Assembly: GCA_039917615.1 (NCBI GenBank)
Contig: JBDSJD010000029.1
Coordinates: 248,001 to 312,000, forward strand
From: ZC4RG30 sp039917615
GTDB taxonomy: Bacteria; Pseudomonadota; Gammaproteobacteria; Steroidobacterales; Steroidobacteraceae
DNA: 64,000 bases
Direction: 5' to 3'
Shown: positions 33,439-40,658 of the stretch, one piece after another
How positions within the stretch are numbered: position 1 is the stretch's first letter
How the letters are laid out: every line of letters begins with the position of its first letter
Translations under genes and position numbers: made by a program
Notes under the pieces: generated by a model
Told to the model about the DNA's origin: nothing
What the model saw: only the letters and a program-made list of their open reading frames with translations
Database searches by the model: none

Positions 33439-34337
33439 GGTTTCTTGATCTCCGCATACAACCACCGCACGAACTGTTCCGCCGTCTGCGCGCCCTGCGT
33501 AATCGAGGTTTCGGTGTCAGCCGTGAGCTTTGCCGCCAGCACCTGTTCCACCGTCATGTCCTGCGCAATCAGTGGCCGCATCCGGTCGCGCATTGCAAGC
33601 ACCAGGTCGCGCTGCGCAATCACGGCATTGCGGTCGACGATGGGGCCGTGACCCGGGATGATCCTGGTCTTCGGTCCCGCAAGGCCGATCGTCTCTCCCA
33701 AACCCGCGAGCAGGCCTTCAAGCGTGCCGCCGTTGCCCAGGTCCACGCGCGGATACCCGAGCGCGCGGTAATAGTCGCCCACGGCGAGCGCATCCTGCTT
33801 GGGGAAGCGGATCAGCGTATCGCCATCGGTATGCGCGGCACGGATGGGGATGAGCTGCACGTCCTCGCCGTTGACATGAATCGTGACCGGTCCGTCGTAG
33901 GTGACGACGGGCAGCGCCTTCGCCGGTGCGGGCGCCGCCGCCTGACTATTGGCGCCGGGTGCCGGATTCGCCAGTCGCATCCGCAGCTGGTCGCGGCTGA
34001 ATACCAGCGCTCCCAGCTTCGCGAAGTTCTCGTTGCCGCCCGTGTGGTCGCCATGCACATGCGTATTGATCAGATAACGTATGGGCTGATCCGAGACCTT
34101 CTTGATCGCGGCAATGATCTTGTCCGTCAGCTGCGCAAACTGCCCATCGACCATCAACACACCATCCGGGCCGGTCAGCACGGTGATCGTGCCACCCTGC
34201 CCTTCGAGGGTGAAGAAGTTGTCCGAGTGGCGCGTGGTCTTGATCTCGACTTTGCTGTAGTCGACCGCCTGCTGCGGGTGCGCCGCGCCGGCGACGAGCA
34301 ATATGGCCAGGCCCAACAACGGAATCCTGCGGAACAT
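33435..34337 (-). CDS. Exported MBL-fold metallohydrolase
   Basis: Metallo-beta-lactamase superfamily hydrolase of 300 residues with a Sec signal (RIPLLGLAILLVAGAAHPQQ). The start is ATG 34337, with a GGGGGAAG ribosome site; open sequence upstream overlaps the oxidase gene and is not coding. The metal motif is NTHVHGDHTGGNENF (H-x-H-x-D-H). Further ligands are likely His in IRAAHTDGDTLI and His in RIIPGHGPIV. It has the subgroup hallmark of a long C-terminal helix (MTVEQVLAAKLT). The substrate is unknown; periplasmic MBL proteins of this sort are rarely characterised, and lactonase or esterase activity is possible. Its stop overlaps the DUF3297 start. Confidence 0.87.
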   Translation of the reverse strand: MFRRIPLLGLAILLVAGAAHPQQAVDYSKVEIKTTRHSDNFFTLEGQGGTITVLTGPDGVLMVDGQFAQLTDKIIAAIKKVSDQPIRYLINTHVHGDHTGGNENFAKLGALVFSRDQLRMRLANPAPGANSQAAAPAPAKALPVVTYDGPVTIHVNGEDVQLIPIRAAHTDGDTLIRFPKQDALAVGDYYRALGYPRVDLGNGGTLEGLLAGLGETIGLAGPKTRIIPGHGPIVDRNAVIAQRDLVLAMRDRMRPLIAQDMTVEQVLAAKLTADTETSITQGAQTAEQFVRWLYAEIKKP

Positions 34338-34393
34338 CGCTTCCCCCTTTTCCATCGAGTTTCTTGAACCCGTCATCCAGCCTCGCGAGACAA

Positions 34394-35539
34394 TTACCTG
34401 AACCGCAGGTTGCTCCGTGTCAGCTGGTCGACCGAACTGCAGCCCATCAGTTTCATTCCCCGTTCGAGCTCCGCGCGCATGAGGCCAAGCGCCCGCTCGA
34501 CACCGGCCTGACCCGCCGCCGCCAGCGGAAACAGGTAGTAGCGTCCGAGACCGACAGCTTTGGCGCCGAGCGACAACGCTTTGAGCACATGCGTGCCACG
34601 CTGCACGCCGCCGTCCATCATTACGTCGATCCGGTCGCCGACGGCATCGACTACTTCGGCGAGCTGGTCGAACCCGCTGCGCGAGCCATCGAGCTGCCGC
34701 CCGCCATGATTGGACAACACGATCCCCGTGCAGCCGATGTCCACCGCGCGCCTGGCGTCCTCGACCGACATCACGCCCTTGAGGCAGAACTGGCCGTTCC
34801 ACTCCTTGACCATTCCGGCGACGTAGTTCCAGTCCATGGCCGGGTCCAGCATCTCGCTGAAGTAGCGGCCGATCGAAATGGAGCCGCCATCCATCTTGAT
34901 GTGCTCTTCGAGCTGCGGCATCCGGAAGCGCTCGTGACGAAAATAATCGAAGGCCCACCTCGGCTTCATCGCAAACTGCATCATGCCGGCGAGGCTCAGG
35001 CGCATGGGGATGGAGAAACCGGTGCGCAGATCACGTTCGCGATTTCCACCGGTGATCGTGTCTACGGTGAGCATCATCACATCGACGCCCGCCCGCTTCG
35101 CGCTCTGCAGCATGGCGCGATTCAGTCCGTGGTCCTTGTGGACATAGAACTGGTAGCACTGCGGCGTGGTGTACGCCTTGCGAACCTCGGCGAGACTCAC
35201 GGTGCCGAGTGAAGATACGCCGAACAGTGTGCCAAATCGCGATGCCGCGGCCGCGACCGAATGCTCACCGGTGTGGTGAAACAGCCGCTGCAGTGCGGTT
35301 GGCGAGCAGTAGACAGGCAGCGCGAGCTTCTGGCCCATCACTGTCACCGAGAGATCGGTGTCTTTGGCGCCGCGCAAAACATTGGGCACCAGGTCGCAAC
35401 GCTCGAAGGCTCCGGTATTGCGCCGGTATGTCACTTCGTCGTCGGCAGCGCCGTCGATGTAATTGAACAGCGGCCCCGGCAGACGGCGCTGGGCGAGCCT
35501 GCGAAAGTCCTGGAAGTTGTGGCAGTCGGAGAGGCGCAC
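34394..35539 (-). CDS. FMN-dependent alpha-hydroxyacid dehydrogenase (LldD/glycolate oxidase family)
   Basis: TIM-barrel FMN enzyme of 381 residues that oxidises 2-hydroxyacids such as L-lactate, glycolate or mandelate to 2-oxoacids. The family signature SNHGGRQLDG contains the active-site histidine and arginine. Other marks are the N-terminal DFRRLAQRRLPGPLFNYIDGAADDE, PVYCSPTALQRLFHHTGE, and FMN residues in MLTVDTITGGNRERD. The C-terminal FMN-phosphate loop is DVMMDGGVQRGTHVLKAL. No signal peptide. It sits 12 bases downstream of the LldP-like permease, which supports a lactate/glycolate role; the exact substrate cannot be told from sequence. Ends 56 bases before the MBL gene. Confidence 0.9.
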   Translation of the reverse strand: MRLSDCHNFQDFRRLAQRRLPGPLFNYIDGAADDEVTYRRNTGAFERCDLVPNVLRGAKDTDLSVTVMGQKLALPVYCSPTALQRLFHHTGEHSVAAAASRFGTLFGVSSLGTVSLAEVRKAYTTPQCYQFYVHKDHGLNRAMLQSAKRAGVDVMMLTVDTITGGNRERDLRTGFSIPMRLSLAGMMQFAMKPRWAFDYFRHERFRMPQLEEHIKMDGGSISIGRYFSEMLDPAMDWNYVAGMVKEWNGQFCLKGVMSVEDARRAVDIGCTGIVLSNHGGRQLDGSRSGFDQLAEVVDAVGDRIDVMMDGGVQRGTHVLKALSLGAKAVGLGRYYLFPLAAAGQAGVERALGLMRAELERGMKLMGCSSVDQLTRSNLRFR

Positions 35540-35551
35540 GGTTGAGGTCGG

Positions 35552-37162
35552 TTACGTCCAGTAAGCATAAATCGTGGCGAGCACTCCGAGCACGGAGGCC
35601 AGGAATACACTGTGCTTGATGGTGAACCGGAAAAGCTTCGCCTCTTCCGATCGCGCCATGCCGGTGGCCGCCACAGCAACCGCGAGGCTGGTCAGGCTGA
35701 TCATCTTGCCCATCACACCGCCCGCCGAATTCGACGCAGCCATCATCGCGGGATTCAGCCCCAGGCTGTTTGCGGTCACCACCTGCAGGTTGCCGAATAG
35801 AGCGTTGGCGGAGGTGTCGCTGCCTGTCAGGAACACGCCGAGCCATCCCAGTAGCGCACTGAAGAAAGGGAACAGGGTGCCGGTCTGGGCAAACGCCAGG
35901 CCGAGCGTAACGACTGCGCCGCTGTAGTTCATCACATACGCCAGCGACAGCACGCACATCATCGTCAGCAGGGGAAACATCAGCTGCTTCGCCACGCGGC
36001 CGAGGATTCCGACGTAGGTCCTGAGCGACACGCGCAGCAGGAGTGCCGTCGCCAATGTCGCGAGCGCGCACGCCGTGCCCGCTGCAGCCAGCCAGTCGAA
36101 TTTGAAGCGGGCGGCATACGGCGCAGGGGTGGCAACCATCGGCGCCGAGCGCTCGATCATGTTGTGCAGCCCCGGCCACTCGAGCATGAGGTTCGTCTTC
36201 TCGAGCAGGGCCTTCGTCCCCGGATTGCCCCAGATCAGCACGAACAGCACGAGGAACAGGTACGGTGACCAGGCGAGCAGGGTGCGCTTGAAGCCATGCG
36301 ATTTTGGCGCCGCCACAGCCTGGTGCTCGCCCGGCATGACGAATACATCCTTCGGCTGCCAGAATCTGAACAGCACCACCAGACCCACGATTGCCGTAAG
36401 CGCCGCGAGAATATCAACGAGCTGCGGGCCGACGAAGTTCGAAATCAGGAACTGCACGCCTGCGAAGCACACACCGCAGACGATCGCAGCCGGAAGCACG
36501 CCCTTGAGACCGCGGAAGCCTGACATCACCAGCACCAGATACGCCGGAATAAACAGCGAAATCGGTGCGCACAGGCGACCCACCCACGCGCTGAGTTCGG
36601 CCTCTGGCAAACCAGTAGTAACCGCAAGCGTCACGATGGGCACGCCAATCGACCCGAAGGCCACTGGCGCTGTGTTCGCCAGCAGGCAGATGCCCGCCGC
36701 GAAGAATGGCGAGAATCCGAGCCCCGTGAGCATCGCGGCCGCCACAGCCACGGGGGTGCCAAAGCCCGCCGCACCTTCGATGAATGCGCCGAATGCAAAT
36801 GCGATCAGCATGGCCTGCAACCGCCGATCCGTCGTGAGGCCGCCAATCGAGTCCTTGATGATTGCAAAATTGCCGGTGTCTTCCGTGAGCCGATACAGGA
36901 CAACGGCCCAGAAGACGATCCAGCCGATGGGCAACAGACCGAACGCAGCGCCCATGCTCGCCGAACGCGCAGCGAGCTCCACTGGCATTCCGTACGCCGC
37001 TGTTGCAACTACGAGCGCAACCAGCAGCCCCGCAAGCCCCGCGATCAATGCCGACTTGCGCAGGACACCGATTAGCAGTAGCGGCACGAGGATCGGCAAG
37101 GCTGCTGCGGCGGTCGACCATCCGAGGCTGCCCATCAAAGGCTGGTAGTTCTGCTGCCACAT
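35552..37162 (-). CDS. lldP: L-lactate/glycolate permease (LldP family)
   Basis: Membrane permease of 536 residues with about thirteen helices. It carries conserved LldP segments: FGLLPIGWIVFWAVVLYRLTEDTG, then DRRLQAMLIAFAFGAFIEGAAGFGTPVA, and FLTGSDTSANALFGNLQ. The N-terminus MWQQNYQPLMGSLGWSTA also matches the family. These transporters import L-lactate, D-lactate or glycolate with protons; GlcA is a glycolate member. The next gene is the matching FMN dehydrogenase. Upstream the esterase gene ends 76 bases away. The start is ATG 37162, with GAGAA about seven bases upstream. No LldR regulator is present in the window. Confidence 0.92.
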   Translation of the reverse strand: MWQQNYQPLMGSLGWSTAAAALPILVPLLLIGVLRKSALIAGLAGLLVALVVATAAYGMPVELAARSASMGAAFGLLPIGWIVFWAVVLYRLTEDTGNFAIIKDSIGGLTTDRRLQAMLIAFAFGAFIEGAAGFGTPVAVAAAMLTGLGFSPFFAAGICLLANTAPVAFGSIGVPIVTLAVTTGLPEAELSAWVGRLCAPISLFIPAYLVLVMSGFRGLKGVLPAAIVCGVCFAGVQFLISNFVGPQLVDILAALTAIVGLVVLFRFWQPKDVFVMPGEHQAVAAPKSHGFKRTLLAWSPYLFLVLFVLIWGNPGTKALLEKTNLMLEWPGLHNMIERSAPMVATPAPYAARFKFDWLAAAGTACALATLATALLLRVSLRTYVGILGRVAKQLMFPLLTMMCVLSLAYVMNYSGAVVTLGLAFAQTGTLFPFFSALLGWLGVFLTGSDTSANALFGNLQVVTANSLGLNPAMMAASNSAGGVMGKMISLTSLAVAVAATGMARSEEAKLFRFTIKHSVFLASVLGVLATIYAYWT

Positions 37163-37238
37163 GTTCTTCTCGTTGTGTACCAGTACGAAACCGGAGCATG
37201 TCCGAGCTGGTGCCGTTCGCGCAACCGGTGATTGAGGA

Positions 37239-37958
37239 TCAGGGGATGGCGGATTCGATCATGTCGGCGGTTTCCCTGACCGCGACATGCTGGAGGTCAT
37301 GCGTGAACGGCATTTCTTCCACCCGCCAGTCCGCACGCTCGCGCAGCTTCGCGGCGGTCGGCACGAAGGTGTCGTTCTTGTAGCCGGTAGCCAGCACGTA
37401 GGTCTTGTGGGGGATGCGCTCGCGCGCGCCAGTGAGTCGCACCTTCTCGTTGAAGCAGTGCACCGATTGCGGCATGCGCCGCTCTTCGTAGGCCGTGCGG
37501 GACACCGCGTCCATGTGCGCGTAGAACCCCACGGAAATCACGCGCGGCGGTGGCACCAGGTAGTCATTTTCTTCCGGCGGCAGGTGCCTCGGACCGGGTA
37601 CCAGATCGTTGAGGCACTGGCCGTCTTCGGGGAAGAACGCATCCAGATACACAATCGATTGAATCGTCCCCGCTGGAACCAGTTCCGGCACTACCGAAAC
37701 CACCATGCCGCCATAGGAATGACCAACCAGCAGCAGACTCTCGAGGCGCTCGAAGTGGATGACATTGGCCACATCGCGGGCGTGCATCGAGAGGTCGACA
37801 GCCGGGCTCGTCAGGTGCGCCCGCTCGCCAAGGCCGGTAAGGGTTGGCGTGAACACATGGTGACCGCGGTCGCGCAGCAGATCCGCCACGCCTCGCCACC
37901 GCCACCCGCCGACCCACGCGCCATGCACGATGACAATCGTCGCCCGCTTGTTCGCCAT
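37239..37958 (-). CDS. Alpha/beta hydrolase, salicylate-esterase/hydroxynitrile-lyase-like
   Basis: Alpha/beta hydrolase of 239 residues in the group of plant methylesterase/hydroxynitrile lyase-like enzymes. The oxyanion loop is IVIVHGAWVGGWRW. The nucleophile is Ser81 in VGHSYGGMV. The acid is likely the Asp of YLDAFFP or a later Asp, and the histidine is in FTHDLQH. LTGLGERAHL and SMHARDVANVI are characteristic of the group. No signal peptide. It lies 27 bases downstream of the dehalogenase-like gene and 76 upstream of the permease, consistent with co-transcription. The ester substrate is unknown. Confidence 0.86.
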   Translation of the reverse strand: MANKRATIVIVHGAWVGGWRWRGVADLLRDRGHHVFTPTLTGLGERAHLTSPAVDLSMHARDVANVIHFERLESLLLVGHSYGGMVVSVVPELVPAGTIQSIVYLDAFFPEDGQCLNDLVPGPRHLPPEENDYLVPPPRVISVGFYAHMDAVSRTAYEERRMPQSVHCFNEKVRLTGARERIPHKTYVLATGYKNDTFVPTAAKLRERADWRVEEMPFTHDLQHVAVRETADMIESAIP

Positions 37959-37985
37959 CTTCGCTCCAGCTGCTGTCTGAGGCTG

Positions 37986-38999
37986 TCAGCCCGCCAGGAA
38001 CGGCAGCAGCTGCGCCAGCACTCCGCTGGGGTTCGCTTCCTGCAGATTGTGCCCGCCGGTCAACGGGGCGCCAGTGACCTTGGTGCCGCGCTCCTTCCAG
38101 ATGGCCAGCACGTCGTACATGCGTCCCATGGCGCCATCGCTCGCCCATAACACATGCAGTGGGCAGGCGATCTTCTTGTCCAGGTCGGCGGCGTCGAACT
38201 TCATGTCGATGCCGGCAGAAGCGCGGTAGTCCTCGCACATGCCGTGCACATTGGCGGGGTCGCGGTAGACACGCAGGTATTCGTCGCGCAACTCCGGCAA
38301 GCCGCCGCGGCCGAAGTTGCCCTGCACATCGGCGTTGAGGATGTTCTCCGGAAACGGCGCCGGGCGGATGTAAAGGAACCAGTGGAAGTAGGCGTCCACG
38401 AATTCCTTGGTCACATGCGTGTAGAGATAGTGGGTGGGCACGATGTCTAGCACCGCCATGCGGGTTACGGCGCCGGGATGATCCAGCGCCAGCCGATGCG
38501 CCACGCGCCCGCCGCGGTCATGGCCAACCACCGCAAAACGGTCAAAGCCGAAGTGCTTCATCAACTCGATCTGGTCCTGCGCCATCGTCCGCTTGGAATA
38601 ATTGATGTGTTCGACGCCGTCTTCGGGCTTGCTGCTGTCACCATAGCCGCGCAGGTCAGCGGCCACGACCGTGTACTGCTTTGCGAGCTCTGGCGCCACC
38701 CGAAACCAGGACAGATGTGTGAGCGGCGCGCCGTGGATCAGCAGCAGTGGCGGACCCTTGCCGCCGATGACCGTGTGCAGGGTCGCGCCACTGGTCTTCA
38801 CCTTCTCCACGCGGAAGCCGGGCAACAGTTTCGCGTCTACGGCCGAGGCATCCATTGTGCCGGCATTGGCCCCCAGAGCGCTGCGTTGCCTGCCCAGCAT
38901 GGCGCCAACGGTGAGGGCCATCCCGGCGCCCAGCACGCCCCGCCGGCCAGTCGAAATGCCCGTTTTTTCGCGCATCGCAACGGTATTGGGATTGCGCAC
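37986..38999 (-). CDS. Exported haloacetate/fluoroacetate dehalogenase-like hydrolase
   Basis: Alpha/beta hydrolase of 337 residues. An N-terminal GRRGVLGAGMALTVGAML segment looks like a twin-arginine or Sec export signal. Residues of fluoroacetate dehalogenases can be placed: nucleophile D161, carboxylate-binding R162 and R165 (GHDRGGRVAHR), D185 (VLDIVPTHY), the halide pocket H206-W207 (YFHWFLY) plus Y258 (CEDYRASAGID), and the catalytic histidine H317 (GGHNLQ). The nucleophile is Asp rather than Ser, which separates it from esterases; epoxide hydrolase is the other Asp-nucleophile option, but the H-W-Y triad favours haloacetate. It opens the operon that leads to the LldP permease and the 2-hydroxyacid dehydrogenase. 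Confidence 0.8.
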   Translation of the reverse strand: MRNPNTVAMREKTGISTGRRGVLGAGMALTVGAMLGRQRSALGANAGTMDASAVDAKLLPGFRVEKVKTSGATLHTVIGGKGPPLLLIHGAPLTHLSWFRVAPELAKQYTVVAADLRGYGDSSKPEDGVEHINYSKRTMAQDQIELMKHFGFDRFAVVGHDRGGRVAHRLALDHPGAVTRMAVLDIVPTHYLYTHVTKEFVDAYFHWFLYIRPAPFPENILNADVQGNFGRGGLPELRDEYLRVYRDPANVHGMCEDYRASAGIDMKFDAADLDKKIACPLHVLWASDGAMGRMYDVLAIWKERGTKVTGAPLTGGHNLQEANPSGVLAQLLPFLAG

Positions 39000-39083
39000 T
39001 GTTTTCTACCTCTTGGCGGTGGCGGCTGGTTGCGCTACATGCTAAACCTGCTGTAGATAGACGCAAGGTAAACGGTCAAAGAA

Positions 39084-40658
39084 ATGAGCGCAGTTATTCA
39101 ATCCTACAAGGTGACGCAACCGGGGCGATTGCTCGCAATCCTTGTGTGGCTAGTGTCGGCGCATGCCCATGGGGCGGCGCCTGGCGCGCTGGCCGATGCC
39201 GCCATGCGCGGCGACATTCCCGCCATGAAAGCCCTGCTGAAGGATGGCGCTGAGCCGAATGTCCGCGGCAAGTTCGGCACGCCGGCTTTGCACTGGCTGG
39301 TGGATGCCGACAATTCGGCCGCCGTGCAGATACTCCTCAAGGCTGGTGCCGATGTTAACGCTCTGACAGAGCGCGACGTGAGTCCGCTGAGTCTCGCGAT
39401 AGCCAACGCCAATGTGGGGCTGGTCGACTTGTTGCTGAAGGCGGGCGCCAACCCCAACCAGCCAGAGCCTACCGGTGAAACCCTTCTGATGATGGCGGCC
39501 CAGATCGGCACGCTGCCCGTGGTGAACATGCTGCTGCAGCGTGGCGTGGAAGTCGATGCGCGCGAACGTTCCTTTGGGCAGACCGCGCTGATGTTTGCAG
39601 CGCGCGCTGGTCACCCCGAGGTCGTCGCCGCCTTGCTCGCCAAGGGCGCGCAGCCCAATGTTGCCACCACGGTTGGTTCGGCGCCGCAGTTCGTTAAGCC
39701 GAACTCGCAGGCCGGGTTCGGTTTTGGTATTGGCATCCTGCGCGGCGGCGTGCCGGCCGATCGCGGCCGTCGCGAGCCTGCGCCGGGCGGGTTGACGCCG
39801 CTGCACTACGCCGCCCGCCACAACCACGTGGAAGTCGCGAAACTGCTCCTGCAGGCGGGCGCGAAGGTCAACGCGCGAGAGGCCAACGACATCACGCCGC
39901 TGCTGATGGCCGTCGGAAGCGCCAACGTCGCCACGGCGCTATTCCTGCTCGAGCATGGTGGCGATGTGAACGCGGTGGACTGGTACGGACGCACCCCGCT
40001 GTGGGAAGCCGTGAACGTTCGCAATCTCTATGTCCACAACTCCAACCTCCGCAACGGCATTGATCGCGCCTCCATGCTGCCGCTCATCAATGCGTTGCTC
40101 AAGGCCGGCGCCAACGTCAACGCGCGCACCAAGGAAACTCCCCCGGTCCGGCAGTACCTGCTGCCGACCACCGGCACGCTGGAATGGGTGGATTTCACCG
40201 GACAGACGCCGTTCCTGGCGGCTGCACTGGCTGGCGATCTCACCGTGATGAAGCTGCTGCTGGAAAGCGGTGCTGATCCGCGCATCGACACTTTTCGTGG
40301 CACGTCGGCGTTGATGGCGGCGGCCGGTGTGAACTGGGTGTTCGCGCAAACCTACACGGAAGGGCCGGAGCAACTGCTGGAGGCGGTAAAATTGTGCCAT
40401 TCGCTGGGCATGGATGTTAATCAGGCAAACTCCATGGGCGTCACCGCCCTGCACGGTGCCGCCAACAGGGGTTCGGAAGATATCATCCGTTTCCTGGTTG
40501 AGAAGGGTGCCAACCTCGAGGCGCAGGACAACGAACATCGTTCCGCCGTGGACTGGGCCAAAGGCGTGTTTCTGGCAACACATCCGCCCGAACCCAAGCC
40601 CGGGTCCATTGCGCTGCTTACCACCCTGCTTAAAGCGCAGGGCAAGGAGATTCGCTGA
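39084..40658 (+). CDS. Exported ankyrin-repeat protein
   Basis: Protein of 524 residues with an N-terminal hydrophobic signal (LLAILVWLVSAHAHGAAP) followed by at least nine ankyrin units of about 33 residues. Well-formed copies include TPALHWLVDADNSAAVQILLKAGADVN and TPLHYAARHNHVEVAKLLLQAGAKVN, and VTALHGAANRGSEDIIRFLVEKGANLE, each read across its unit. Two units are interrupted by non-repeat inserts, one Gly-rich near 205-235 and one near 340-380. Its role is probably protein binding in the periplasm. Its stop overlaps the DUF1592 gene start (TGATG at 40657-40660), so translation is coupled. The start is ATG 39084, divergent from the dehalogenase-like gene with 84 bases between. Confidence 0.88.
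   Translation: MSAVIQSYKVTQPGRLLAILVWLVSAHAHGAAPGALADAAMRGDIPAMKALLKDGAEPNVRGKFGTPALHWLVDADNSAAVQILLKAGADVNALTERDVSPLSLAIANANVGLVDLLLKAGANPNQPEPTGETLLMMAAQIGTLPVVNMLLQRGVEVDARERSFGQTALMFAARAGHPEVVAALLAKGAQPNVATTVGSAPQFVKPNSQAGFGFGIGILRGGVPADRGRREPAPGGLTPLHYAARHNHVEVAKLLLQAGAKVNAREANDITPLLMAVGSANVATALFLLEHGGDVNAVDWYGRTPLWEAVNVRNLYVHNSNLRNGIDRASMLPLINALLKAGANVNARTKETPPVRQYLLPTTGTLEWVDFTGQTPFLAAALAGDLTVMKLLLESGADPRIDTFRGTSALMAAAGVNWVFAQTYTEGPEQLLEAVKLCHSLGMDVNQANSMGVTALHGAANRGSEDIIRFLVEKGANLEAQDNEHRSAVDWAKGVFLATHPPEPKPGSIALLTTLLKAQGKEIR

Noticed and set aside
34338..34958. N-terminal extension of the MBL frame at 33435-34337
   Set aside because: It overlaps the 2-hydroxyacid dehydrogenase gene and lacks the signal peptide and ribosome site seen at ATG 34337.
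39000..39083. Divergent promoter between the dehalogenase-like and ankyrin genes
   Set aside because: Candidate -35/-10 pairs on both strands had poor matches or spacing, so no promoter was annotated.
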